Shown piece after piece: positions 1-7,533 of a stretch of 64,000 bases of DNA. This DNA comes from Halorubrum hochsteinianum (GTDB lineage: Archaea > Halobacteriota > Halobacteria > Halobacteriales > Haloferacaceae), in assembly GCF_023702125.1 (NCBI RefSeq), contig NZ_CP098415.1:806001-870000 (forward strand), in the 5' to 3' direction. Position 1 is the stretch's first letter. The number at the start of each line of letters is the position of its first letter. The notes beneath the pieces were generated by a model. The model did not search any database. It was not told where the DNA came from and saw nothing but the letters and a program-made list of their open reading frames with translations. Position numbers and translations under genes: made by a program.

Positions 1-116
1 TCCTGAACCGCAGCAGCGGGTGCTGCTGCAAAGCCGGCAGCGAACATGGACACTACCATAACCGCCGCGAAGAAGACCGCGTTGGCCTTCCCGCGATAGT
101 TTGTGTCGTTTGTCAT
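1..116 (-). CDS. S-layer-type surface glycoprotein, N-terminus only
   Basis: Only the first 38 codons lie in the window; the gene runs off the left edge. The protein starts MTNDTNYRGKANAVFF, followed by a hydrophobic stretch and an Ala-rich cleavage region. This is the typical signal peptide of haloarchaeal surface (S-layer) glycoproteins, which are Sec-exported and build the cell wall lattice. The ATG at 114-116 is the only sensible start. A TATA box about 180 bp upstream would leave a long untranslated leader, as reported for other haloarchaeal S-layer genes. The family call rests on the signal peptide alone, so another exported protein with the same type of signal is possible. Confidence 0.7.
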   Translation of the reverse strand, partial: MTNDTNYRGKANAVFFAAVMVVSMFAAGFAAAPAAAVQ

Positions 117-578
117 TGTTGTTGTGTTGTGTTCTGCGTCGCGACACCCTGCTTTGCCCCAATCTTGGTCGCCCGTTCGTCATCGACCAACATCGCATCG
201 AGGGCGCGACCGGACTCGACCGGGAGTACTCGCAATCGGCGTCGCATTATCTGCGTGGGCAGGGGTACTGCGTTTCTAACATTTACTGTCGGGTATAAAT
301 GCTTTGTGTGCCCCCTCGGCGTGTGTGAACGCTACACACGCCCCGTAGCGAGCGTCAGACGGTCGTTTTCAAAGTTGAGACAAAGAGACGCGCACGGCCA
401 GTTCACGGTTGGTCGTCGTCGTTCCGTGTGGGCCGTGCGACCGGAACATCTACATACGCGCCAAGACGAACATGAGGCAGGGTTCGGACCCTCTCAGGCG
501 ACTGGGTGCTGATTTTCAGGGTAGGGACCTGCCCAGTCGTCTGCGTTCCCCGCAGTATCGCGCCCCGAGTAGGGTCAC
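117..578. other. intergenic region, leader of the S-layer-type gene
   Basis: I found no convincing gene here; the open frames have poor haloarchaeal character (many Cys, Arg and Ser, few Asp and Glu). The part near 117-270 is probably the 5' untranslated leader of the leftward S-layer-type gene. The rest, up to the broken gene at 579, holds nothing I recognise. Confidence 0.4.
291..302 (-). promoter_or_regulatory. putative TATA box for the S-layer-type gene
   Basis: On the minus strand the sequence reads GCATTTATACCC, a good haloarchaeal TATA element. Transcription would start near 270 and give a leader of about 150 nt before the ATG at 116. That is unusual here, since most genes in this window look leaderless. 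Confidence 0.4.
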
Positions 579-767
579 CTACGCGTCCGTATCGTCGAAC
601 GCGGCCCCAGCTGCCTCACCCCACGAGCTGAAGCGACGCTGGTAGGTCGCGAGTCCGTACTCGCCCTCGCGAGCGACGTTCGGCGCGGCTACAGACTCGG
701 ATCGAACGCGGTCGGCCGCTGGGACCGGCGTGCGGTTGGCGTCCGTCTGAGCGACTGTGTTCGCCAA
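579..767 (-). pseudogene. fragment with a homing-endonuclease-associated repeat
   Basis: This 62-codon frame ends with a stretch containing GEYGLATYQRRFSSWGEAAG. It resembles the short repeat (pattern Y-x-R-x-F-G-S-W-x-x-A-x-x-A-A-G) found in haloarchaeal proteins linked to HNH homing endonucleases. Only one repeat unit is visible and no catalytic domain is present, so I read it as a decayed remnant. It sits beside the direct repeat at 771 and the toxin-antitoxin pair, which fits a locus with a history of insertions. The match is short and the call is tentative. Confidence 0.3.
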
Positions 768-770
768 GTC

Positions 771-882
771 TCCTCGCGTGCGTACGCGAGGACGGGCGCG
801 ATAGTGCCCTCGCGGGCGACCGGGGGCGGGAGGGGATCGCCAGGTCGTCTGCGGCCGGTTTTCGAGGTGATCGTCGCGCTCG
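771..882. repeat. direct repeat R1 flanking the toxin-antitoxin pair
   Basis: This 112-bp stretch is repeated at 1571-1680. Positions 803-841 are identical to 1603-1641, an offset of exactly 800 bp; outside that core there are scattered substitutions and one 2-bp indel. It contains a small dyad (TCGCGT-4 nt-ACGCGA) and a GC-rich core. It lies just beyond the 3' end of the toxin gene. Confidence 0.85.
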
Positions 883-929
883 GGAGCTGCGCGAGTACGC
901 CGGTTCCGGATCGCAGACGACCGGTCAGA

Positions 930-1217
930 TTAGTCGTCGTCGGCCGTGTACGCGCCGCTTCGGTGCTCGATACGGTGGACCTCGACGACTGACCCGCGAC
1001 GGTCGAGAACACACGCGAGTCGATACTGCCCGACGCGAAGCTTGGAGAACGGGCCGCCGGTGAGCGGTTCGAGGAACTCGTCCGGGTCGCGCCACTCCGA
1101 TTCGACGACCGAGTCGAGTTTCGACACGATGCGGTCTTGGACGTGCCCGTCGAGCGCGTCGAACTGGTCGGCTGCCCGCGACGTGAACGCCCACGTCCAC
1201 GCGTCCTCACTCCCCAT
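930..1217 (-). CDS. RelE/ParE-like toxin of a type II toxin-antitoxin pair
   Basis: This 95-residue protein has the shape of a RelE/ParE toxin: an N-terminal helical hairpin (about residues 10-45), then a beta-sheet core with LTGGPFSKLRVGQYRLACVLDR, whose Arg and Tyr match the family's K-x-R-x-G-x-Y-R-L pattern, and a final strand with EVHRIEHRS. RelE members cut mRNA on the ribosome and ParE members poison gyrase; I cannot tell which applies. It starts with ATG at 1215-1217 and overlaps the upstream antitoxin gene by 11 bp, so the two are probably translationally coupled. Confidence 0.85.
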   Translation of the reverse strand: MGSEDAWTWAFTSRAADQFDALDGHVQDRIVSKLDSVVESEWRDPDEFLEPLTGGPFSKLRVGQYRLACVLDRRGSVVEVHRIEHRSGAYTADDD

Positions 1218-1503
1218 CGTCGTCGCGGTCCATACTCGCTACGACGTCCTCGCGCGAGACGAGCGACTCGTCACTGGCCCGGAGTTCGTGCTCGCTCGCC
1301 GCGATCTGTTTCCACCCCTCGCGCGAGAACGCCGGGTGTTTCACCGCGTCGCGGGCAGCGTGTCGCAGGAACTCGCTTCGAGAGTTGAATCCCTGCTCGT
1401 TCCACGTCGCGTCGATGTCGTCGAGGAACGACTTACTGAGCCGGAGGTTTATTTGGACCATCTCGGGGCCGTCACCGCCGTCGGGCGCGTCTGCGTTTGA
1501 CAT
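1207..1503 (-). CDS. ribbon-helix-helix antitoxin
   Basis: This 98-residue protein has a ribbon-helix-helix DNA-binding fold at about residues 15-50: a strand (MVQINLRLSKSFLDDID) followed by two helices with NSRSEFLRHAARDAV. Such proteins bind operators as dimers and neutralise their toxin through the C-terminal tail. The ATG at 1501-1503 coincides with one arm of a perfect inverted repeat that also covers the TATA region, so autorepression is very likely. The order antitoxin-toxin with overlap is standard for type II modules. Confidence 0.85.
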   Translation of the reverse strand: MSNADAPDGGDGPEMVQINLRLSKSFLDDIDATWNEQGFNSRSEFLRHAARDAVKHPAFSREGWKQIAASEHELRASDESLVSREDVVASMDRDDDGE

Positions 1504-1535
1504 ATACGTTTGGGTAGCAGACGTATATGCTTAAG
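1501..1535 (-). promoter_or_regulatory. antitoxin promoter with operator palindrome
   Basis: CATATACGT (1501-1509) and ACGTATATG (1521-1529) form a perfect 9-bp inverted repeat with an 11-bp spacer. On the minus strand a CTTAAGCATA TATA element overlaps its outer arm about 27 bp before the ATG, giving a leaderless mRNA. The repeat spans from the TATA box to the start codon, an ideal place for the ribbon-helix-helix protein to block transcription. Confidence 0.7.
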
Positions 1536-1570
1536 CGTTGTCAGGGATCGGCGCTCGCAGTTTCTATGCG

Positions 1571-1680
1571 TCTTCGCGTGCGTACGCGAGAACGGGTGCG
1601 AGAGTGCCCTCGCGGGCGACCGGGGGCGGGAGGGGATCGCCCGGTCGTCCGCGACGGTTTTAGAGAGATCGTCGCGCTCG
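1571..1680. repeat. direct repeat R2 flanking the toxin-antitoxin pair
   Basis: This is the partner of 771-882, lying between the antitoxin promoter and the end of the TetR gene. The two copies bracket the toxin-antitoxin pair, as if it had been inserted with a duplication or could be lost by recombination between them. Confidence 0.85.
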
Positions 1681-1752
1681 CGAGTCGCATCGATCTCGTG
1701 CGTCCTAACCGCAGGCGTCGCCGCGCGGCGCTGTCGTGCGACGACGGTCGCC

Positions 1753-2385
1753 TCACTCGGCGGCCGCCTCGTCCGCGACGTCGACGAACAGGCCGTCGAC
1801 GATGGTGTCGATCAGCGCGCGGTCGACGCGGGCGGGCTCGGTGGCGGTGCCGGGCTCGCGCACCAGCTCCTGCGAGCGCGTGGTGAATATCAGCGAGGTG
1901 ACCGCGTCCCGGACGAGGTCGGGGTCGTCGAACCGGAACGACGGCTCCTCGACCCATCGGTCGGCGTAGCCCAGCGGCTCGCCCGGCGGGTCGGCCGCGA
2001 GCGACTCCCGCTCGGACTCGGAGAGCTGATCGAGCAGCGCCTGGAGCTCGTTCTCGACTATCAGCCGCGAGATGAGCGGGTCGGAGCGCACCTCGTCGAA
2101 CAGCGTTTCGAGCATCGTCCGGACCTCCTCGCGCGGCGTCGCGGCGGCCGCGACCGCGGCGTCGACGCGCTCGATGAGCCGGTCGCGCTCCCGCTTGAGC
2201 ACCGCGACGTACAGCATCTCCTTCGAGTCGAAGAACTGGTAGAACGTGCTCGTCCCGATGTCGACGGCCTCGGTCACGTCCTTGATCCGCGTCCGCTCAA
2301 AGCCGTGTCTGGTGAACAGCTCGCGGCCCGCCTCGACCAACTCGCCGCGGATCCGCTCGCGGTCCTCGTCGCTGAACCGAGTCAT
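1753..2385 (-). CDS. TetR/AcrR family transcriptional regulator
   Basis: This 210-residue protein starts MTRFSDEDRERIRGEL. Its N-terminal helix-turn-helix is clear: LFTRHGFERTRIKDVTEAV, then GTSTFYQFFDSKEMLY, the family signature. The C-terminal two thirds is the helical ligand and dimer domain. It is divergent from an exported protein and an RND exporter, the usual place for a repressor of an efflux operon. A GTG at 2436 would add 17 residues and lies 27 bp from a possible TATA element, but that extension has AT-rich third codon positions, so I prefer the ATG at 2385. Confidence 0.85.
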   Translation of the reverse strand: MTRFSDEDRERIRGELVEAGRELFTRHGFERTRIKDVTEAVDIGTSTFYQFFDSKEMLYVAVLKRERDRLIERVDAAVAAAATPREEVRTMLETLFDEVRSDPLISRLIVENELQALLDQLSESERESLAADPPGEPLGYADRWVEEPSFRFDDPDLVRDAVTSLIFTTRSQELVREPGTATEPARVDRALIDTIVDGLFVDVADEAAAE

Positions 2386-2448
2386 CGTCTCGGTCGACGC
2401 GTCGGTTCGGGGTAATGGTTCTGAAACGACATACACCGGCGTACGATT

Positions 2449-2477
2449 CCACGAACGAAAACATTATTGGTTCGTGG
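2449..2477. promoter_or_regulatory. candidate TetR operator
   Basis: CCACGAAC (2449-2456) and GTTCGTGG (2470-2477) form a perfect 8-bp inverted repeat with a 13-bp AT-rich spacer. It lies between the divergent TetR and exporter genes and overlaps the only AT-rich, TATA-like sequence there, so one bound dimer could repress both directions. Confidence 0.55.
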
Positions 2478-2646
2478 GTTTTTCAGAGAGTGTGAAACGA
2501 CTCCGTTCTCGATTGTGCGTCTCGGCTGCGGACCGACTGGCTGCGACTCCGACGAACCCCCGTCGCTCGGGTGAGAGGCGGGCGAACGACGACGCCGACG
2601 GGACCGGTCGGACTCCCGCGCGGCGCGACGACGCGGAGGTGGCGGC

Positions 2647-4281
2647 GTGAGGGGGCGTCGCGCGCTCACCGCGCTCCTCGTCGTCTCCCTGTTCGTCTCC
2701 GGGACCGTGGCGGTCGCGGGGGCCTCCGTCGCGGGGCAGTCCGGCGACGCCGTCGAACAGCAGGCCGGCGCGACGATCCGCGGCTCGCCGGATCTGGCCG
2801 TCTCCGTCGCGCAGCCGACGATCAACGTCGGCGAGACCAACTCCGTCTCGCTTCAGGTCACGAACGACGGCGACCTCGATCTGGGGCCGTCGGACGCGCG
2901 CGCTGTGGCGACCACGGCCCGGAACGTGCGCGTCGAGGCCGACGCCGGCGGCACGCCCCTCACCGTCGAGACGGGCACCGTGGCGATCGGCGCGGTCACC
3001 GAGAACCGACCCGGCGAAGCGCCGATCGCGGTCGGCGTCCCGAGCGACGTCGAACCGGGCACCTACGACATCGACGTCGAACTGCGGTACTCCCACACCT
3101 ACCAGCAGTCCGGCAACGTCGTCTACGACCGGCAGGAGACCGTCGACCGCGAGGTCACCGTCGAGGTGAGCGACGACGCCCGCTTCGAGATCACGAACGT
3201 GACGACCGACGCGCGGATCGGCGACCAGGGGACGCTCGAAGCCGAGGTCGAGAACATCGGTGCCGACGCCGCCAGCGACGCGACGGTCACGCTGGAGTCG
3301 GCGAGCGCCGGGCTCGCGTTCGGCGAGAGCCCGCGCGACTCCGCCCGGATCGGGCAACTCGAACCAGGCGAGACGGCGACCGTGACCTACGACGTCGGCT
3401 TCGCGGCCGGCGCGCCCGTCCGCGACTACGCGCTCGACGGGACGGTCACCTTCGACACGAGCGAGGGGTACCAGCGCGCCGACGAGAGCCCGTCCGCGAG
3501 CGTCCGGCCGGGTGCCGAACAGCGCTTCTCGATCGACGACGTCGACTCCGACCTCTACGTCGGCGAGAAGGGCGACCTCCGGGGGACGGTCACCAACGAC
3601 GGTCCCGCGACGGCGCGCAACGTCGTCGTCCAGTACGCCGAGCAGTCAGCGAACGTCGTCCCCGTCGAGCGTTCCGTCGCCGTCGGCACGCTCGGCCCCG
3701 GCGAGTCCGCCGACTTCCGGCTGCCGATCGAGGTGGGCGGCGAGGCCGAGGCGGTCGCTCGCACCGCGGACGTCGCGGTCCAGTACCGCACCGCCGACCT
3801 CGAACGGCGGGCGTATCAGGACTTGGAACTGCTCTTCGACGTCGCGCCCGAGCGCGACCGGTTCGATGTCGCGGTCGCCGACCGGACCCTCGAAACGGGC
3901 GGCGAGCGCACCCTCTCGGTCGAGGTGACGAACAACCTCGACGAGACTGTGAGCGACGTCGAGGCCCGGCTGTTCGCCGACGACCCGATCGCGACCGGCG
4001 ACACGGACACGGGCTACGCGCAGTCGATCGAACCGGGCGAGACCGTGACGATGACCTTCGACCTGAGCGCCACCGCGGCGGCCACGCCCGGGAGCACGTA
4101 CCCGATCTCGTTCGACTTCCGGTACGACGACGCCGACGGTGACAGCCAGCTGTCCGACACGGTCCGGACGCCGATCGACGTGACGGAGAGCGAGGGCGGC
4201 GGGCTGCCGGTCGGTCCGATCGTCGTCGCGCTCGTCGTCGTCGCGGCCGGTGGCGCGGTCGTCTGGTACCGGAGGCGGTGA
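2647..4281 (+). CDS. exported CARDB/COG1361-like S-layer-domain protein
   Basis: This 544-residue protein starts at GTG 2647; no earlier ATG or GTG is in frame. It has an N-terminal signal peptide (residues 1-30), four or five immunoglobulin-like beta modules with the repeated theme of a D-x-x-x-G-E turn followed by V-T-N-x-G/L-D, and a C-terminal membrane helix (about 518-538) ending in WYRRR. This is the architecture of archaeal CARDB/COG1361 proteins, anchored at the outer face of the membrane. It ends 3 bp before the RND exporter gene, so the two probably form one operon and may work as an exporter with its surface partner. Confidence 0.8.
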   Translation: MRGRRALTALLVVSLFVSGTVAVAGASVAGQSGDAVEQQAGATIRGSPDLAVSVAQPTINVGETNSVSLQVTNDGDLDLGPSDARAVATTARNVRVEADAGGTPLTVETGTVAIGAVTENRPGEAPIAVGVPSDVEPGTYDIDVELRYSHTYQQSGNVVYDRQETVDREVTVEVSDDARFEITNVTTDARIGDQGTLEAEVENIGADAASDATVTLESASAGLAFGESPRDSARIGQLEPGETATVTYDVGFAAGAPVRDYALDGTVTFDTSEGYQRADESPSASVRPGAEQRFSIDDVDSDLYVGEKGDLRGTVTNDGPATARNVVVQYAEQSANVVPVERSVAVGTLGPGESADFRLPIEVGGEAEAVARTADVAVQYRTADLERRAYQDLELLFDVAPERDRFDVAVADRTLETGGERTLSVEVTNNLDETVSDVEARLFADDPIATGDTDTGYAQSIEPGETVTMTFDLSATAAATPGSTYPISFDFRYDDADGDSQLSDTVRTPIDVTESEGGGLPVGPIVVALVVVAAGGAVVWYRRR

Positions 4282-4284
4282 GCG

Positions 4285-6753
4285 ATGCGGCTCGGCGAGC
4301 GGATCGAGGCGGGAATACGACGCCTCAACGACGTCATCGTCGACCGCCCGCGGGCGGTCGTCGTGGCGTTCCTCCTGCTGACCGCGGTGTTCGCGGGGGG
4401 GATCGGGCTCGTCTCCACCGAGACCGAGCCCACCGAGGGGTTCACCGAAGGGCTCGACGAACAGGAGGCGCTCGACGCGGTCAACGAGGAGTTCGAGGAC
4501 CCGTTCGCGGCCGACGACGAGTCGACCCAGCTGATCCACGTCAGCGGGAACGCCCTCTCGAAGGAGGCGCTCGTCAGGAATCTCCGGGTGATCGAACGCG
4601 TCGAGTCTCGGGAGTCGCTGCGGGTGGCGGACGCGAACGGTCCGGCCACCATCGTCGCGCAGGCGATCGACCCCTCGGCGACCACGGTGACCGAACAGCG
4701 GCGGGCGCTGGAGGGCGCGACCGAGACGGAGGTGCGCCGGACCGTCCGTCAGCTCGACGACGCGAACCCGGCGTTCTCGCGCAGCCTCGCGACCGACTTC
4801 AACCCGACGAGCGCCTCGGCGTCGGCCTCGATCACGGTCGTCTCGCACGACGTGCCGAGCGGGTTCGACGACCTCGCCGGGCTCCAGACGGAGGTCGCCT
4901 CGATCGCTGACGACGAGCCGGCGGACATCCGGGCCTTCGGCACCGGGATCACCAACGCCGAGACCGGGCAGGTGATCGGCGACTCGCTGACGATCGTGAT
5001 GCCCGTCGTGGTGCTGCTGCTGTTGCTGTTCCTCGTCGTCGCCTACCGCGACCCGATCGACCTCTCGCTCGGGCTGCTGTCGCTACTGATGACGGTGCTG
5101 TGGACGTTCGGGTTCCTCGGCTACTCAGGGATCCCGTTCAACCAGCAGATGATCGCCGTGCCCGTGCTCCTGCTCGCGGTGGGGGTCGACTTCGGGATCC
5201 ACATCATCAACCGCTACCGCGAGGAGACCGTTCAGGGGTTCGAGCCCGTCGAGGCGATGCGGACCGCCAACAACCAGCTGATGGTCGCGTTCGTCATCGT
5301 CACGGTGACCACGGTGTTCGGGTTCGGGGCGAACGTCATCTCCGATCTCACCCCGATCCGCGACCTCGGGCTCGCGTCGGCGATCGGCATCGTGTTCACC
5401 TTCCTGATCTTCGGACTGTTCCTCCCGGCGGCGAAACTGGAGGTCGACCGCCTGCGCGAGCGCTACGGCGTCCCCGAGTTCAACTCGAAGCCGATCTCCT
5501 CCGAGGGCTCGACGCTCGGCCGCCTGCTCGCGTTCCCCGCGCGCGCCAGCCGGTACGCGCCGATCGCGTTCGTCGTGGTGTTGCTCCTGACCGGCGGGGT
5601 CGCGGCCGCCTACGGGAGCGGCGTCGACACCTCCTTCGAGCAGGAGGACTTCCTCCCGCCGGCCGAACAGCCGGAGTACGTCACGTCGCTGCCCGAGCCG
5701 TTCGCGCCCGGGACCTACACCGTCACGGAGACGATCAACCTGTTGGAGGACCGCTTCGCGACGAGTCAGGACCAGTCGGTGACGATATACGTCGAGGGGA
5801 ACTTCGAGTCGGACCACGCCCTGGCGGCGCTCTCGCAGCCGAACGCGGACCCGCCGGACGCGCTCGCGGTCGGTGACGGCGGGAGCGCCCGTCCGACGAG
5901 CGTCGCCACGGTGATCCGGTCGCACGCCGAGCGGGACCCCGAGTTCGGCGAACTCGTCGCGCGGAACGACCGCGACGGGGACGGGGTGCCAGAACAGAAC
6001 CTCGACCAGGTCTACGACGAGCTGTTCGCGTCGGCGTCGGGCGACCGCGCCGAGCAGTTCCTCACGCCGGACCGGCGGAACGCCAAGGTCGAGTACGCGA
6101 TCGACGCGGAGGCGTCGCAGGCCGAGGCCGCCGCCGACGCCCGCGCGTTCGCCGACGACTTCCGGTACGAGGCGACCGCTACCGGCCAGCTCGTCGTCTT
6201 CGACGCGATCACCGACATCATCTTCGACTCGGCGATCCAGGGGATGATCCTCGCCGTGGGGCTGACGGCCGGGTTCCTCGTCGTCGCCTACGCCGTGTTG
6301 GAGGGGAAGCCGTACCTGGGGATCGTGAACGTCTTCCCGATCCTGGTCGCGATCGCCTTCCTCATCGGGACCATGCGGGCGCTCGGCCTGTCGCTGAACG
6401 CGCTGACGGCGACGATCCTCTCGATATCCATCGGGCTGGGAATCGCGTACTCCGTCCACGCGACCCACCGGTTCATCGACGAGTACAACGACGGCCGGAA
6501 CGCCTACGACGCGATGATCAAGACGCTGTCGGGCACCGGCGGGGCGCTGCTCGGGAGCATGCTCACGACGTCGCTCGGGACGGGGGCGCTCGCGCTCGCG
6601 ATCACTCCGGTACTCGGCGACTTCGGGCTCCTGATGGCGCTCAGCGTGCTGTACTCGTTCGTGTTCACGGTCGTCGCGCTGCCGCCGGCGGTGTTGCTGT
6701 GGGAGCGCTACCGCGGCGCGCCGGCGGGACGACCCGCGACGAGTCCGGCCTGA
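4285..6753 (+). CDS. RND superfamily exporter (MMPL/SSD type)
   Basis: This 822-residue protein has the duplicated RND layout: one membrane helix near residues 25-45, a large outside loop, five helices at about 230-395, one helix near 430, a second outside loop, and five helices at about 640-805. The two halves carry the usual charged helix motifs (GVDFGIHIINRYRE and IGLGIAYSVHATHRF), the first with the Asp expected for proton coupling. Archaeal members are proposed to move hydrophobic compounds or lipids. It follows the CARDB protein directly and is probably repressed by the divergent TetR. Confidence 0.9.
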   Translation: MRLGERIEAGIRRLNDVIVDRPRAVVVAFLLLTAVFAGGIGLVSTETEPTEGFTEGLDEQEALDAVNEEFEDPFAADDESTQLIHVSGNALSKEALVRNLRVIERVESRESLRVADANGPATIVAQAIDPSATTVTEQRRALEGATETEVRRTVRQLDDANPAFSRSLATDFNPTSASASASITVVSHDVPSGFDDLAGLQTEVASIADDEPADIRAFGTGITNAETGQVIGDSLTIVMPVVVLLLLLFLVVAYRDPIDLSLGLLSLLMTVLWTFGFLGYSGIPFNQQMIAVPVLLLAVGVDFGIHIINRYREETVQGFEPVEAMRTANNQLMVAFVIVTVTTVFGFGANVISDLTPIRDLGLASAIGIVFTFLIFGLFLPAAKLEVDRLRERYGVPEFNSKPISSEGSTLGRLLAFPARASRYAPIAFVVVLLLTGGVAAAYGSGVDTSFEQEDFLPPAEQPEYVTSLPEPFAPGTYTVTETINLLEDRFATSQDQSVTIYVEGNFESDHALAALSQPNADPPDALAVGDGGSARPTSVATVIRSHAERDPEFGELVARNDRDGDGVPEQNLDQVYDELFASASGDRAEQFLTPDRRNAKVEYAIDAEASQAEAAADARAFADDFRYEATATGQLVVFDAITDIIFDSAIQGMILAVGLTAGFLVVAYAVLEGKPYLGIVNVFPILVAIAFLIGTMRALGLSLNALTATILSISIGLGIAYSVHATHRFIDEYNDGRNAYDAMIKTLSGTGGALLGSMLTTSLGTGALALAITPVLGDFGLLMALSVLYSFVFTVVALPPAVLLWERYRGAPAGRPATSPA

Positions 6754-6801
6754 GCCCCGAAGCGGCCACCGTCGGCGATTCGACCGCCTCGGATCCGACC
6801 G

Positions 6802-7533
6802 TCAGTCCGCGGCCGACGCGCCGGTCGTCGCGGACGCGACGCGCCCGCCGTCGTCGCCCTCCGCGGACTCCGTCTCCGCCGCCAGCGTCTCCACGTTCGC
6901 GAACACGAAGCCGGCGAAGCCGACGCGCAAGAGGAGATCCAGATACTCCAGCGTCACCGTCGCCGTGAACGCGTCGAACACCCCGGCTATCTGGAGCATC
7001 GCCCACGCGATGAGCACGCCGAAGGCGAAAAGCGAGAGGTTGCGCGTCTTCTTGTAGAACAGCTCGCGGGCGGGGGGCTGGCGCGACGCGGCGCTCGCCA
7101 CCGGGCCGAAGAACAGCCCGACCAGCGCCGCGTACCCGACGAGGATGCCGAGCGTGCCCGCCGTCGCGAGCGGTCCCGCGAACACCTCGGCGAAGTCGTA
7201 GCCGAGCCGCATCGCGACGGTGACCGCGACGACCGCGCCAATGTACCGCCGGCTCGCCCCGGCGACGAACGCCGCGAACCCGAACAGGAACGGGTACGCC
7301 ACGTAGTCGGTGAGTAGCTGCCCGCCCTCCAGCGTGCCGCTCGCGATGGGTATCGTCCCGATTCCCGCGCCCCAGAGTCCGACGCCGACGCCCGCGAGCG
7401 CCACGACCGCGACGAACGGGTAACAGTACCGGCGCAGTTCAGCGGGCTTGCGGCTCGCGAGCGCGAGCAGCGCGACCGCGGAGACCGCGTAGATCCCCGC
7501 CGACGCGAACCGCACCGTGCCCGGCTCAATCAT
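6802..7533 (-). CDS. sensory-rhodopsin homologue lacking the retinal lysine
   Basis: This 243-residue seven-helix protein aligns without gaps to sensory rhodopsin II in several helices. The last helix reads EYLDLLLRVGFAGF, matching the opsin YLDxxxKVGF motif, but the Schiff-base Lys is Arg203. The counterion region is altered too: the usual Arg and Asp of helix C align with Gln72 and Thr75 (an Asp follows at 76), and the helix F aromatic pocket W-x-x-Y-P aligns with F-x-x-L-I. The helix G Asp199 and the preceding Tyr197 remain. It cannot bind retinal covalently in the normal way. It overlaps the upstream Htr gene by 8 bp, so it is probably still a membrane partner of that transducer. Confidence 0.85.
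   Translation of the reverse strand: MIEPGTVRFASAGIYAVSAVALLALASRKPAELRRYCYPFVAVVALAGVGVGLWGAGIGTIPIASGTLEGGQLLTDYVAYPFLFGFAAFVAGASRRYIGAVVAVTVAMRLGYDFAEVFAGPLATAGTLGILVGYAALVGLFFGPVASAASRQPPARELFYKKTRNLSLFAFGVLIAWAMLQIAGVFDAFTATVTLEYLDLLLRVGFAGFVFANVETLAAETESAEGDDGGRVASATTGASAAD

Noticed and set aside
2246-2650. A plus-strand frame running from the TetR gene to the start of the CARDB protein
   Set aside because: It is antisense to TetR for a third of its length, and its TGA only happens to overlap the GTG of the exported protein.
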